Shown here in pieces: positions 32,804 through 40,905 of a stretch of DNA of 64,000 bases; position 1 is the first letter of the stretch, and each line of letters starts with the position of its first letter. The position numbers were made by a program, and so were the translations under genes. Origin of the DNA: Candidatus Scalindua sediminis (GTDB lineage: Bacteria > Planctomycetota > Brocadiia > Brocadiales > Scalinduaceae). The stretch spans positions 1 through 64,000 of the forward strand of contig VSDH01000001.1 of the NCBI GenBank assembly GCA_008636105.1, read 5' to 3'. The notes under the pieces were generated by a model. That model saw only the letters and a program-made list of their open reading frames with translations. It ran no database searches and was not told the DNA's origin.

Positions 32804-32893
32804 TGACACTTACTAGATGATATAAATTTACAAGTAACTACTGTATTAAAAAAATATTAGCACTATTGAGTCTTAAAAATCACTCAATTCAGG

Positions 32894-33841
32894 TTATAGA
32901 TTTGGCCTTGGGAGTAAGCCCGCTCTCTCTACGATCTCCGGAACAATCTCTTCCCACTCAATAGCCATTATATGAATCCCTGCAACTCCCTCTATCTTGC
33001 GTAACCGCTCAATTATTTCAAGGCAGATGTTTATGCCTTCGACCTTTTTCTTTTCTGCACCTTCTAAGCGTTTTATAATCTCATCAGGGACATCCATACC
33101 TGGAACGTTGTTTTTCATATATTTGGCCATTCCAAGAGATCTGATAGGGGTAACACCTGCTAAAATGAATACTTTCTTATGTAGCCCCATATCTCGTACG
33201 ATGCTCATCCACTCCTCAAATTTCTTTATGTTGTAGATAATTTGTGTCTGTATGAAATCTGTACCTGCTGCTATCTTTTTCGCAAGGCGGATAGCACGGA
33301 ATTTAAAAGGATCGGCAAAGGGATTCGCAGCAGCACCCAGGAAAAGACGCGGTTCTACTTTTAACTCTTCACCTGACTGGAATCTCTTCTCATCCCTCAT
33401 TTGTCTGACTATATCCAGGAGTTGAATCGAATCTATATCGAAGACGCCTTTTGCATCCGGGTGATCTCCAAAACATTGATGATCTCCAGTCAAACACAGA
33501 AGGTTTTTCATACCCAAGGCTGCAGCGCCAAGTATGTCACTTTGTATAGCTATTCTATTTCTGTCCCTACAGGTCATCTGTATAACAGGCTCCATGCCCA
33601 TATTAATAAGAATAACTCCACTTGCAATACTAGAAAGACGCACCATTGCAGTCTGACAGTCTGTTATGTTAAAAGCATCAGCCGAACCTTTTAAGATTTC
33701 TGCTTTCTTTTCGACTGCTTCCCGGCTAGCGCCCCTGGGTGGTCCCAGTTCTGACGTAACTACAAACTCTCCCCTCTTAAGCAGTTTCTCAAGATTACTT
33801 CCTGATTTGAAGTTGTCATCTATATTATTTTTTTCGTTCAC
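32894..33841 (-). CDS. metF: Methylenetetrahydrofolate reductase (MetF family)
   Basis: The 315-residue flavoprotein interconverts 5,10-methylene- and 5-methyl-tetrahydrofolate. The N-terminal region ends FVVTSELGPPRGAS, and the barrel includes DAFNITDCQTAMVRLSSIASG, MTCRDRNRIAIQSDILGAAALG, LCLTGDH and FIQTQIIYN. This subtype lacks a fused second domain and resembles the MetF of Wood-Ljungdahl organisms, where an FeS flavoprotein supplies electrons. The start is GTG 33841. The large GltD/HdrA-FlpD gene upstream on the same strand is a likely redox partner, now separated by the 191-bp element. Confidence 0.9.
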   Translation of the reverse strand: MNEKNNIDDNFKSGSNLEKLLKRGEFVVTSELGPPRGASREAVEKKAEILKGSADAFNITDCQTAMVRLSSIASGVILINMGMEPVIQMTCRDRNRIAIQSDILGAAALGMKNLLCLTGDHQCFGDHPDAKGVFDIDSIQLLDIVRQMRDEKRFQSGEELKVEPRLFLGAAANPFADPFKFRAIRLAKKIAAGTDFIQTQIIYNIKKFEEWMSIVRDMGLHKKVFILAGVTPIRSLGMAKYMKNNVPGMDVPDEIIKRLEGAEKKKVEGINICLEIIERLRKIEGVAGIHIMAIEWEEIVPEIVERAGLLPRPNL

Positions 33842-33879
33842 AGTAATAATATCCTCTTTTTCAGGCTAGTTGTTATTAT

Positions 33880-34070
33880 CTAAATTGAGCGATTTTTGCC
33901 CGCCCGAACGACAAAAGTCGGGCAGGTAGCCGCAACCTTCAGAGCCTGCCCTGAGCGTATCGAAGGGTTGCGTAACTTACGTGAAATTGTCATAAACTCA
34001 TCAGATGATAGGAAACGTCCGCCTAGGCGGACGGCTACATTGACATACATTATAAAATCGCTCAATTTAG
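33880..34070. mobile_element. 191-bp MITE-like element with perfect 17-bp terminal inverted repeats
   Basis: CTAAATTGAGCGATTTT (33880-33896) is exactly the reverse complement of AAAATCGCTCAATTTAG (34054-34070). The interior is made of three hairpins. The first is a GCCCGAA...TCGGGC stem near 33900-33925. The second is a CGCAACCTTC...GAAGGGTTGCG stem near 33930-33971. The third is a perfect 18-bp palindrome CGTCCGCC-TAGGCGGACG at 34016-34033. There is no coding capacity. It sits between metF and the upstream gene of its probable operon, as a non-autonomous insertion would. Confidence 0.65.
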
Positions 34071-34089
34071 GTATTAGTTTATTTCGGGC

Positions 34090-34392
34090 TTACATATTGT
34101 GTCCCTCGTGCTTAATCATTTCACCCAATTCCTCAAAAGAAAATCTTTCGAAAGCAAGTTGGCCGTTATAATCAAGTACTCGCATGTCTTCGGTTTCATT
34201 CAGGTCATTTCTTATAACATCAAAACGGCTGCCGTATTTTTTCTTTGCACTTTCTAATTGGACTTCAAAAGCAATAAATTTCTCAATCCCTTTTTGCTTT
34301 AACTTTTCCAGAAACCTTTTGTCATCTAATGATGGATATGAGGTAATTATGAGAATTGGACTACTTCCAGTAAAGATTAGGGCTGTTTTCAT
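34090..34392 (-). CDS. Conserved small protein next to metF
   Basis: The 100-residue soluble protein begins MKTALIFTGSSPILIITSYP and continues with LDDKRFLEKLKQKGIEKFIAFEV and NDLNETEDMRVLDYNGQLAFERFSFEELG. It has no recognisable catalytic motif. I have the impression of a conserved small cytosolic family seen with folate or FeS-flavoprotein genes, but cannot name a function. It starts 12 bp after the FeS flavoprotein gene, so the two are co-transcribed. Confidence 0.7.
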   Translation of the reverse strand: MKTALIFTGSSPILIITSYPSLDDKRFLEKLKQKGIEKFIAFEVQLESAKKKYGSRFDVIRNDLNETEDMRVLDYNGQLAFERFSFEELGEMIKHEGHNM

Positions 34393-34404
34393 TACGAATC
34401 TCCT

Positions 34405-36474
34405 TTAATTCAGTTTTCGCACATCTTTTACCATTTGATTTGCGGTTTGTAGAAACTCATTCTTATTATTAGAAGAAAGTTTATGGTGTCTAATTCTTTC
34501 TTTTTCTATACCAATTGAGGATAAAAGATCCCTTGCAGTTTCTACTCTTTTTTCAGTCCAGGTATTACACAGGTCTCCGAAATGGCAAGAATCATCGCAT
34601 GGCGTAATCAAAACACCATCTGCGCCCTTCTCAAACATCTCAAGGATTAATTTAGGGCCTAATTTCCCTAAACTGAGTATTTTTACTTGTTTGACGTTCT
34701 TTGGCAGTTTTTCTGTAGATGATGTCAAGCCCAAGTTATAACTACAACAAAAATTTATGATTAAGGGAGCAACGTTCGTTGCTCCTTCAAAAATTTCATC
34801 TAACTGCGCTTTGCCGAAATCTTCATAAGGCCCCTTGAATTCAATTGCCCTGGCAGGACATTCTACCACACAAATTCCGCATGATTGGCAATCGCCATTG
34901 ATATAGGCAAAATTCTCATCTCCTTGTATTTTTGGAATCTCAAAAGGGCAAACTCTGACACATGTTAAACATGCTACACAAATTTCTTCTGAAACTGAAG
35001 CTCCACTACCACAGTTCATACAACGCATTGCTTCATGCACTGCCATCTCTTCGGTAAAACCCAGTTCAACCTCTTCATAATTCTTTACTCTCTTCTCTGG
35101 CAGCAAGGATGGCATTTCTTCTCTTTCCTCTTTTTTTATTTTATCTACCCTCGTCTCTGTCTTTGAAAGTTCATCGATAGGTTTAACATCTCTGGCTTTA
35201 TAATCAGTTTCCGAGGTTTTTCTAAGATAATTATGTATAGATAATGCTGCCTTCTTACCATGCCCCAACCCCTGTGTAAGAGTCCCCCTTCCTAATACTA
35301 TATCTCCACCCGCAAAAACCCCCAGCATATCAGTACTTAATGTATTTGAATCTGTAACTATTGTCCCTCCCCTTGTAACCTGTATTTTTTCCTGTCCCTC
35401 AAGGAAAGACAAATCAGAAGCCTGGCCAATTGCTAAAATAATAGTGTCCGCATCTAATACTGATTCGCTACCCTCGTAAAATGACGGGTTAAATCTACCC
35501 TGACTATCAAAAACCGATTTTACCTTAAGCGTCTCAAGACCTGTGACTCTACCATCCTTTCCAAGTATCCTTTTTGGTCCTACTGAGGTATGAAGTATTG
35601 CTTTTTCCTGTAGAGTTTCTTCTATCTCATAATCACTTGTTGGCATTTCTTTTCGAGATTCAAGACATGTTATGTGAACCTCCCTTGGGCCAAGTCTTAA
35701 GGCTGTCCTTGCACAATCCATTGCAACCGCTCCACCGCCAATAACTAATACCTTGTTGCCAACCTTTGCGTTTCCTTCACAGTTCGCGCTCTTAAGAAAT
35801 GTTATGGCATTTAAAACTCCGTCTAAATCCGTACCTTCAATAGGAAGTCTTCTGGTTATGGGCAAACCTACAGCTAAAAATATAATTCCGTAACCTTCAT
35901 TTTTTAAACTGTCAAATGAAATATCCTTACCGAAAGTTGTATTAAATCGTATTTCTACACCCAGATTTTTAATAAATTTTATGTCTTTATCCAGGAAAGT
36001 TTTCGGCAAGCGATATGTTGGAACTCCCATACGAAGCATTCCTCCAGGCTCCGAAAATGCTTCAAAAATAGTGCATTTATATCCAAGGATTGATAAATCT
36101 TTTGCTGCTCCTAATCCTGCCGGGCCTGCACCAATAATTGCAATCTTTTCAGGATGTTTTACTTCCAGTGGCCTTTTTGGTTGTTCCATAAAATCGCCGT
36201 CTGCAAGGAAACGTTTAAGCCATGCAATTGCTATAGGCTTGTCCACCCCATTTCTTCTACATTCAGTCTCGCATGGATGGGTACATATACGTCCACACGC
36301 AGACGGCAGCACATTTCTTTCAGCTACTACCTGCATAGCTTCCCTAAACCTGCCCCTCGCAACCAATTGAACATAATCTCTTGCATCCTGTCTTATCGGA
36401 CAAGCAACAATGCATGGAGCTTCTTCATCTATCTCGTATCTTCTCTTTGCTTTATTTCCAAAAACCTTTAACAT
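34405..36474 (-). CDS. FeS flavoprotein: GltD/HdrA-like oxidoreductase fused to 2x[4Fe-4S] and an FlpD/MvhD-like domain
   Basis: The 689-residue protein has four parts. Residues 1-100 carry the GltD-type cluster cysteines (CIVACP; CGRICTHPCETEC). Residues about 105-430 bind FAD and NAD(P)H (IAIIGAGPAGLGAA; VLVIGGGAVAMDCARTA; GVFAGGDIVLG). Residues about 480-555 hold Cys clusters for two [4Fe-4S] centres (CVACLTCVRVCPF; CQSCGICVVECPA). Residues about 565-689 resemble FlpD/MvhD (ADGVLITPCDDSCHFGD), but one expected Cys of that domain seems replaced in KILSLGK. The design suggests electron transfer between NAD(P)H, ferredoxin and a partner. The neighbouring MetF is the obvious candidate. Confidence 0.82.
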   Translation of the reverse strand: MLKVFGNKAKRRYEIDEEAPCIVACPIRQDARDYVQLVARGRFREAMQVVAERNVLPSACGRICTHPCETECRRNGVDKPIAIAWLKRFLADGDFMEQPKRPLEVKHPEKIAIIGAGPAGLGAAKDLSILGYKCTIFEAFSEPGGMLRMGVPTYRLPKTFLDKDIKFIKNLGVEIRFNTTFGKDISFDSLKNEGYGIIFLAVGLPITRRLPIEGTDLDGVLNAITFLKSANCEGNAKVGNKVLVIGGGAVAMDCARTALRLGPREVHITCLESRKEMPTSDYEIEETLQEKAILHTSVGPKRILGKDGRVTGLETLKVKSVFDSQGRFNPSFYEGSESVLDADTIILAIGQASDLSFLEGQEKIQVTRGGTIVTDSNTLSTDMLGVFAGGDIVLGRGTLTQGLGHGKKAALSIHNYLRKTSETDYKARDVKPIDELSKTETRVDKIKKEEREEMPSLLPEKRVKNYEEVELGFTEEMAVHEAMRCMNCGSGASVSEEICVACLTCVRVCPFEIPKIQGDENFAYINGDCQSCGICVVECPARAIEFKGPYEDFGKAQLDEIFEGATNVAPLIINFCCSYNLGLTSSTEKLPKNVKQVKILSLGKLGPKLILEMFEKGADGVLITPCDDSCHFGDLCNTWTEKRVETARDLLSSIGIEKERIRHHKLSSNNKNEFLQTANQMVKDVRKLN

Positions 36475-36714
36475 TTACCTATCACCTTATAGTATTTTAG
36501 ATGTAGACAGCAAATGAATTAACTTATTCCAGAATCATATATTTTATTTATATAATAACATTATGTCAAGTGTATTTGAATTTGTTAAAAAACGCTTGAA
36601 TTGTCTTTCAGGTTTGATAATATTGATAAGTTCTGAATAGAAGGATTAAAGCACCTGGTTTGTTTAACAATCTGAATTTTCTCTGATCAGCCAGACTTAC
36701 TCATAAATCATATC

Positions 36715-36788
<74 letters not shown>

Positions 36789-36865
36789 TTTTCTGATAAG
36801 GCAGTAAGCAATTTATACGAGGTGTATTATTGATTGTCTTTCTTTCGGTGTGTAAATTATTACAT

Positions 36866-38083
36866 TCAAGTGTGGTACTCTGCGTTGATTTTTATGTATT
36901 CTTTCGATAGGTCACACGTCCATAATGTAGTGCTCTTCTCACCCATACCCAGATTTAATTGAATCTTGATTTCATCTTTCTTCATTTCACTCAGTAACTT
37001 TTTTGGAATAGGTGTAACCGGCAAACCATTTTTATATATCATTATTTTGTTAATGGATAAGCATAATCTGGATTCATCAAGGGTAACTCCGGCATAACCC
37101 GCAGCCGAAATAATCCTCCCCCAGTTAGGATCCCCGCCGTTTATGGCGGTTTTAACCAGAGGAGACTCCGCTACTCTTCGCGCAATTTCCTTTGCATCCG
37201 ATTCCGTTTTTGCTTCGTTTATGTCAACCTGAATAAATTTCGTTGCACCTTCACCATCCCTTACTATTGCCTTTGCCATGTGTAATGTCACATAATCAAG
37301 TGCTTTTTGAAATGACACAAGAGCATTTCCACTTTTGGATGTTAACGTCCGATTATATGCCATACCATTTGCAAGAATAGCAACCATATCACTCGTACTC
37401 ATATGGCCATCTACTGTGATTTGATTAAAAGAATGTTCTACAGACTTTTTGATGCAAGACCTTAAGGTATTTAATGAGATTGAGGCATCGGTAGTGATAA
37501 AACAAAACATTGTAGCCATGTTCGGCGAGATCATACCGGAACCTTTGGCTATCGCCCCAATAGTAACCCCTTTTCCACTTATTCGCGTCTTAACGGCAAT
37601 ATGTTTGGGAACGGTGTCAGTAGTCATTATGGCCTTTGCAATATTTACGGCATTGATATGTTGATTACACAAACCCATAGAAGCTTTTTTTATACCTGAT
37701 TGTATCTTTTTCATTGGGAGGGGCCGTCCTATTATGCCGGTAGAGGCGACTATGACTTTATCCGGACTTACATTGAGATATTCTGCCGTTAATCGTGCCA
37801 TTGTCTCAGCATCTTTATAACCTTTCTCTCCTGTACATGCATTAGCATTGCCACTGTTTACGACTATGGCATATGCAGTACCTTTCCTTACAATCTTTCT
37901 ACTGTATTTTATTGGCGCTGCAACTATTTGATTTGTCGTAAAAAGCGCAGCTGCTTTGCATGGTCCTTCTGAGGTTATAATACCGATATCATGATTTTTA
38001 ATGCTTCTTTTTAAACCACAATGAACGGAGCCTGCTTTGAAACCCTTTGGAGCAATAACCCCTTCGGAAACTACCTTAATCAT
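36866..38083 (-). CDS. argJ: Bifunctional ornithine acetyltransferase / N-acetylglutamate synthase
   Basis: ArgJ recycles the acetyl group in arginine biosynthesis. The 405-residue precursor is self-cleaved before a Thr. The site is visible in KGSGMISPNMA-TMFCFITTDA, with the Thr as new N-terminus of the beta chain. Other signatures are VNSGNANACTGEKGYKDAE, VIVASTGIIGRPLPM, TVDGHMSTSDMVAILANG and GDPNWGRIISAAGYAGV. It is the last gene of a minus-strand group with pyruvoyl arginine decarboxylase (109-bp gap), so synthesis and use of arginine lie side by side. Confidence 0.95.
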   Translation of the reverse strand: MIKVVSEGVIAPKGFKAGSVHCGLKRSIKNHDIGIITSEGPCKAAALFTTNQIVAAPIKYSRKIVRKGTAYAIVVNSGNANACTGEKGYKDAETMARLTAEYLNVSPDKVIVASTGIIGRPLPMKKIQSGIKKASMGLCNQHINAVNIAKAIMTTDTVPKHIAVKTRISGKGVTIGAIAKGSGMISPNMATMFCFITTDASISLNTLRSCIKKSVEHSFNQITVDGHMSTSDMVAILANGMAYNRTLTSKSGNALVSFQKALDYVTLHMAKAIVRDGEGATKFIQVDINEAKTESDAKEIARRVAESPLVKTAINGGDPNWGRIISAAGYAGVTLDESRLCLSINKIMIYKNGLPVTPIPKKLLSEMKKDEIKIQLNLGMGEKSTTLWTCDLSKEYIKINAEYHT

Positions 38084-38192
38084 AAAGGCACTCCTTCTTG
38101 ATTGTATCTATGTGTTGCATGGTGTGTTATTGTACTTAAGTATAAAGAAAATGCAATAGTGATGTGGTGATATTGGAGATTTAACGCAAGGA

Positions 38193-38735
38193 TTAAAGGA
38201 TGAAAACAGCAGCAGCTACAACCGTTGACCACAGGCCTCTTTTATCACCAATAGCCGATTGTGTAGTATTTCTTGTCTTAACAATCTTGCCACTCATGCG
38301 AAATATTTCTTTGCGTTCGTCATAGTTCTTTTCAGGATCAAACTCAATGCCCAGTGTACTGGCAAGCATGGATGCGGCCAAATCTTCTGCATAATCACCA
38401 GATTTCTCGTCTGTTTCGCCGTATGCATGATGCTCACTCAGATATCCGTAGTGATTGGGTTCAGCAGGTACTGCTAACCCGATAGATGTAGATATCATTC
38501 TATTCGGCTCATTAGTTGAACTAACACTCATTACACAGAACACTATCTGGCCGGGTTTTATGTGTTTGACACCCTGTGCTCTCGACACAATTTTGCAGTT
38601 TGGAGGAAAGATGCTTGATATCCTGACCAGGTTACACTTTTCTATACCAGCCTTTCGCAGCGCAAGTTCCAGCGACTGTAACTTCTCCTTATGCTTACCT
38701 GCACCTTTTGTGAAGAAAACCTTTTTAGGAATCAA
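38193..38735 (-). CDS. pdaD: Pyruvoyl-dependent arginine decarboxylase
   Basis: The enzyme converts arginine to agmatine, the first step of a polyamine pathway, using a pyruvoyl group made by self-cleavage. The 180-residue proenzyme has the cleavage site [10 protein letters not shown], predicted between Ser40 and Ser41. It also has the conserved [29 protein letters not shown] and [12 protein letters not shown]. The start is TTG 38735 with AGGTG upstream. Length and motifs are those of the bacterial PdaD group, better known from Archaea and Chlamydia. Confidence 0.9.
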   Translation of the reverse strand: MIPKKVFFTKGAGKHKEKLQSLELALRKAGIEKCNLVRISSIFPPNCKIVSRAQGVKHIKPGQIVFCVMSVSSTNEPNRMISTSIGLAVPAEPNHYGYLSEHHAYGETDEKSGDYAEDLAASMLASTLGIEFDPEKNYDERKEIFRMSGKIVKTRNTTQSAIGDKRGLWSTVVAAAVFIL

Positions 38736-38897
38736 ATTTACACCTATCTTAATGAAGGAGTATTCAAAGCTAAGTTCGGCCTTGAAAAAATAGAATTTTA
38801 TCAGAAGTGCTCTATTTAACGTGGCAAGAGAGGCAACCTGAATTCACTTCGGACAAATGAAACACATTTTTATACAAATTGCAATATAATTTTGTTT

Positions 38898-39203
38898 TTA
38901 TTTCTTTAATTCTTTGCCCAATTTTCTTTCCACAGACTTAACCTTTCCAACGATTCTGCCTGATTTACCTTTACGATCATCTATAGTGATTGTAGTTAAT
39001 ACGCGATCCGAGTTCTCCAGCATCCTTTTGTGACACTTCCTTATGAGTCTCAGTATCTTATCCCAATCGCCCTCCAAAATGGTACCCATGGAGTGTAGTT
39101 TATAATTTATTCCACTTTCATCGACTATCTTTAATACCTCTGCCACCTGAGTACTTAAACTATTCTCCTTGCCTATTGGCACAATACTGAAATTTGCTAT
39201 CAT
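38898..39203 (-). CDS. MTH1187/YqgV-type thiamine-binding-like protein
   Basis: The 101-residue protein is a ferredoxin-fold single domain of the MTH1187 (former DUF77) family: FSIVPIGKENSLSTQVAEVLKIV, then YKLHSMGTILEGDWDKILRLIRKCH and RVLTTITIDDRKGK. Members form tetramers and bind thiamine or its derivatives; the cellular role is not established. It is minus strand, upstream of pdaD by 162 bp, and may share its transcript. Confidence 0.85.
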   Translation of the reverse strand: MIANFSIVPIGKENSLSTQVAEVLKIVDESGINYKLHSMGTILEGDWDKILRLIRKCHKRMLENSDRVLTTITIDDRKGKSGRIVGKVKSVERKLGKELKK

Positions 39204-39271
39204 TCTTTATCTCCCTTCACAAAAACGAATTGACTTTCGTCTGCACGGAGTTAAAATGAATTTTGTCTTAA

Positions 39272-39354
39272 GCGGAAGTGGTGGAATGGCAGACACGCTA
39301 GGTTGAGGGCCTAGTCCTCGCAAGGGGGTGGGGGTTCGACTCCCCCCTTCCGCA
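39272..39354 (+). tRNA. tRNA-Leu (anticodon GAG)
   Basis: A class II tRNA of 83 nt. The acceptor is GCGGAAG/CTTCCGC, the anticodon loop TTGAGGG lies on stem CTAGG/CCTAG (anticodon GAG), and the variable arm is long. The T-arm is GGGGGTTCGACTCCCCC. The discriminator is A and CCA is not encoded. It is the second leucine tRNA in the window. Confidence 0.95.
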
Positions 39355-39357
39355 TTA

Positions 39358-40872
39358 TCATCCTACTCTTTCAACTATTGCCTTTGTTAAACCCGGAATT
39401 GTATATTCATCAGCTTTTATAGAGACCTCAATATCCATTTCTTCTGCCGTCTTAGTAGTAATTGGTCCGATGCTTGCGAATTTTACCTTTTCCTTGAATG
39501 TGGCCAGGTTGTCTTCACCTACAATCTTTACAAAATTTCGCACCGTGGAAGAACTTGTGAAGGTTACAATGTCAACCACTCCATCTTTCAGGCTCTCCAG
39601 AATCGCAGCATCTCCGTTACTTGCGACAACTGTTTTATAGGCAACAACCTCCATAACATCTGCCCCCAATTTTTGTAATTCCTCAGGAAGATAGCTTCGT
39701 GCAATATCCGCCCGTGGCATTAAGATTCGCTTTCCTCTGAGGTTTTCAATCTTTTTGAATACTTCGACCACGCTTTCAGCAACGTATTTAGGTGGTTGGC
39801 AGTCCACTCTGATATGGAACTCTTTTATCCTTTCTGCTGTTGCCGGCCCTATAGCACATATCTTTACTCCTTTAAGGTCTCTAATATCACCACCTAGATT
39901 AAATAGTCTATGAAAGAAAGAGTCAACGCCATTCACACTTGTAAAAATAATCCAGTCAGTGGATTCTAATCTTTTTATCCCTTTGTCAAGAGAGTCAAAG
40001 TTGTCCGGATTGGTTATACTTATGGTTGGAAACTCCAGAACATTTGCACCAAGGCCAATAAGTTTCTCGGAGAACTCACTTGCCTGATCTCTCGATCGAG
40101 TGACTATAATAGTCTTGCCAAAAAGGGGTTTTGTTTCATACCAATTTAACTGATCTCTGAGTTTTACGACTTCTCCCACTATCGTGATGGCAGGAGGTTT
40201 GATTTTTTTTGCCTTTTCTACAATATTTGATAATATGCCAGTAACTGTTTGTTGTGCAGGAGTGGTTCCACACCTTATTACGGCTACTGGTGTATCCTTA
40301 GAACGACCGTGTTTGATAAGTTGTTCAACTATATTTGGAAGGTTTTTAACACCCATGTAGAACGTTAGCGTACCTATGCCGGTACTTATTTTCCCCCAAT
40401 CGATTTCACTTTGATCCTTTGTCGGATCTTCATGACCTGTGATGAGACCAAACGTGGATGTACAGGAACGATGAGTTACTGGTATGCCGGCATATGCGGG
40501 TGTAGCAATGGCTGCAGTTATTCCGGGAACAATCTCAAAGGGTATATTGTTTTCTTTCAAGAACACTGCCTCTTCTCCTCCTCTGCCGAATACGAACGGA
40601 TCTCCACCCTTTAGTCTAGTCACAATTTTATCTTCCTTAGCCTTGTTTACAATTAGTCTATTGATGTCTTCTTGTTCCATTGTATGTTTATTTCCCTGTT
40701 TTCCCACATAGATTATGTCGGCTTCGTTTTTGGCTTCTTTCAACAAGGAAGTGTTAACGAGATGGTCATAAATAATAACATCGGCTTTCTTAATACAAGC
40801 CATTCCTTTTATGGTAATTAATCCAGGGTCACCAGGACCCGCCCCAACCAGGTAAACGATACTTCTATTCAT
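39358..40872 (-). CDS. cobA-hemD: Uroporphyrinogen-III C-methyltransferase / uroporphyrinogen-III synthase fusion
   Basis: This 504-residue two-domain tetrapyrrole enzyme makes precorrin-2 and its precursor. The N-terminal half (about 1-245) is SUMT: VYLVGAGPGDPGLITIKG, VTRLKGGDPFVFGRGGEE, VPGITAAIATPAYAGIPVTHR and TFYMGVKNL. The C-terminal half (about 250-504) is HemD-like, with GKTIIVTRSRDQASEF, WIIFTSVNGVDSFF and TFTSSSTVRNF. The fusion order is common in Gram-positives and planctomycetes. The product feeds sirohaem, haem d1 or B12, depending on genes outside the window. It starts 33 bp beyond the 3' end of the GDPD-HEAT gene. Confidence 0.95.
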   Translation of the reverse strand: MNRSIVYLVGAGPGDPGLITIKGMACIKKADVIIYDHLVNTSLLKEAKNEADIIYVGKQGNKHTMEQEDINRLIVNKAKEDKIVTRLKGGDPFVFGRGGEEAVFLKENNIPFEIVPGITAAIATPAYAGIPVTHRSCTSTFGLITGHEDPTKDQSEIDWGKISTGIGTLTFYMGVKNLPNIVEQLIKHGRSKDTPVAVIRCGTTPAQQTVTGILSNIVEKAKKIKPPAITIVGEVVKLRDQLNWYETKPLFGKTIIVTRSRDQASEFSEKLIGLGANVLEFPTISITNPDNFDSLDKGIKRLESTDWIIFTSVNGVDSFFHRLFNLGGDIRDLKGVKICAIGPATAERIKEFHIRVDCQPPKYVAESVVEVFKKIENLRGKRILMPRADIARSYLPEELQKLGADVMEVVAYKTVVASNGDAAILESLKDGVVDIVTFTSSSTVRNFVKIVGEDNLATFKEKVKFASIGPITTKTAEEMDIEVSIKADEYTIPGLTKAIVERVG

Positions 40873-40905
40873 TGGTTCCTTATCATTTGTTTTTCATTGT
40901 TAAAG

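Larger units (their letters stand above)
32515..32893. other. Intergenic cluster of palindromic repeats
   Basis: There is no gene here. Three structures fill the spacer between the convergent EamA and metF genes: a GC-rich palindrome (32558-32602), a two-hairpin dispersed repeat (32624-32719) and a terminator-like long hairpin (32752-32803). The stretch near 32876-32894 repeats the terminal sequence of the inverted-repeat element at 33880-34070. Confidence 0.6.
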
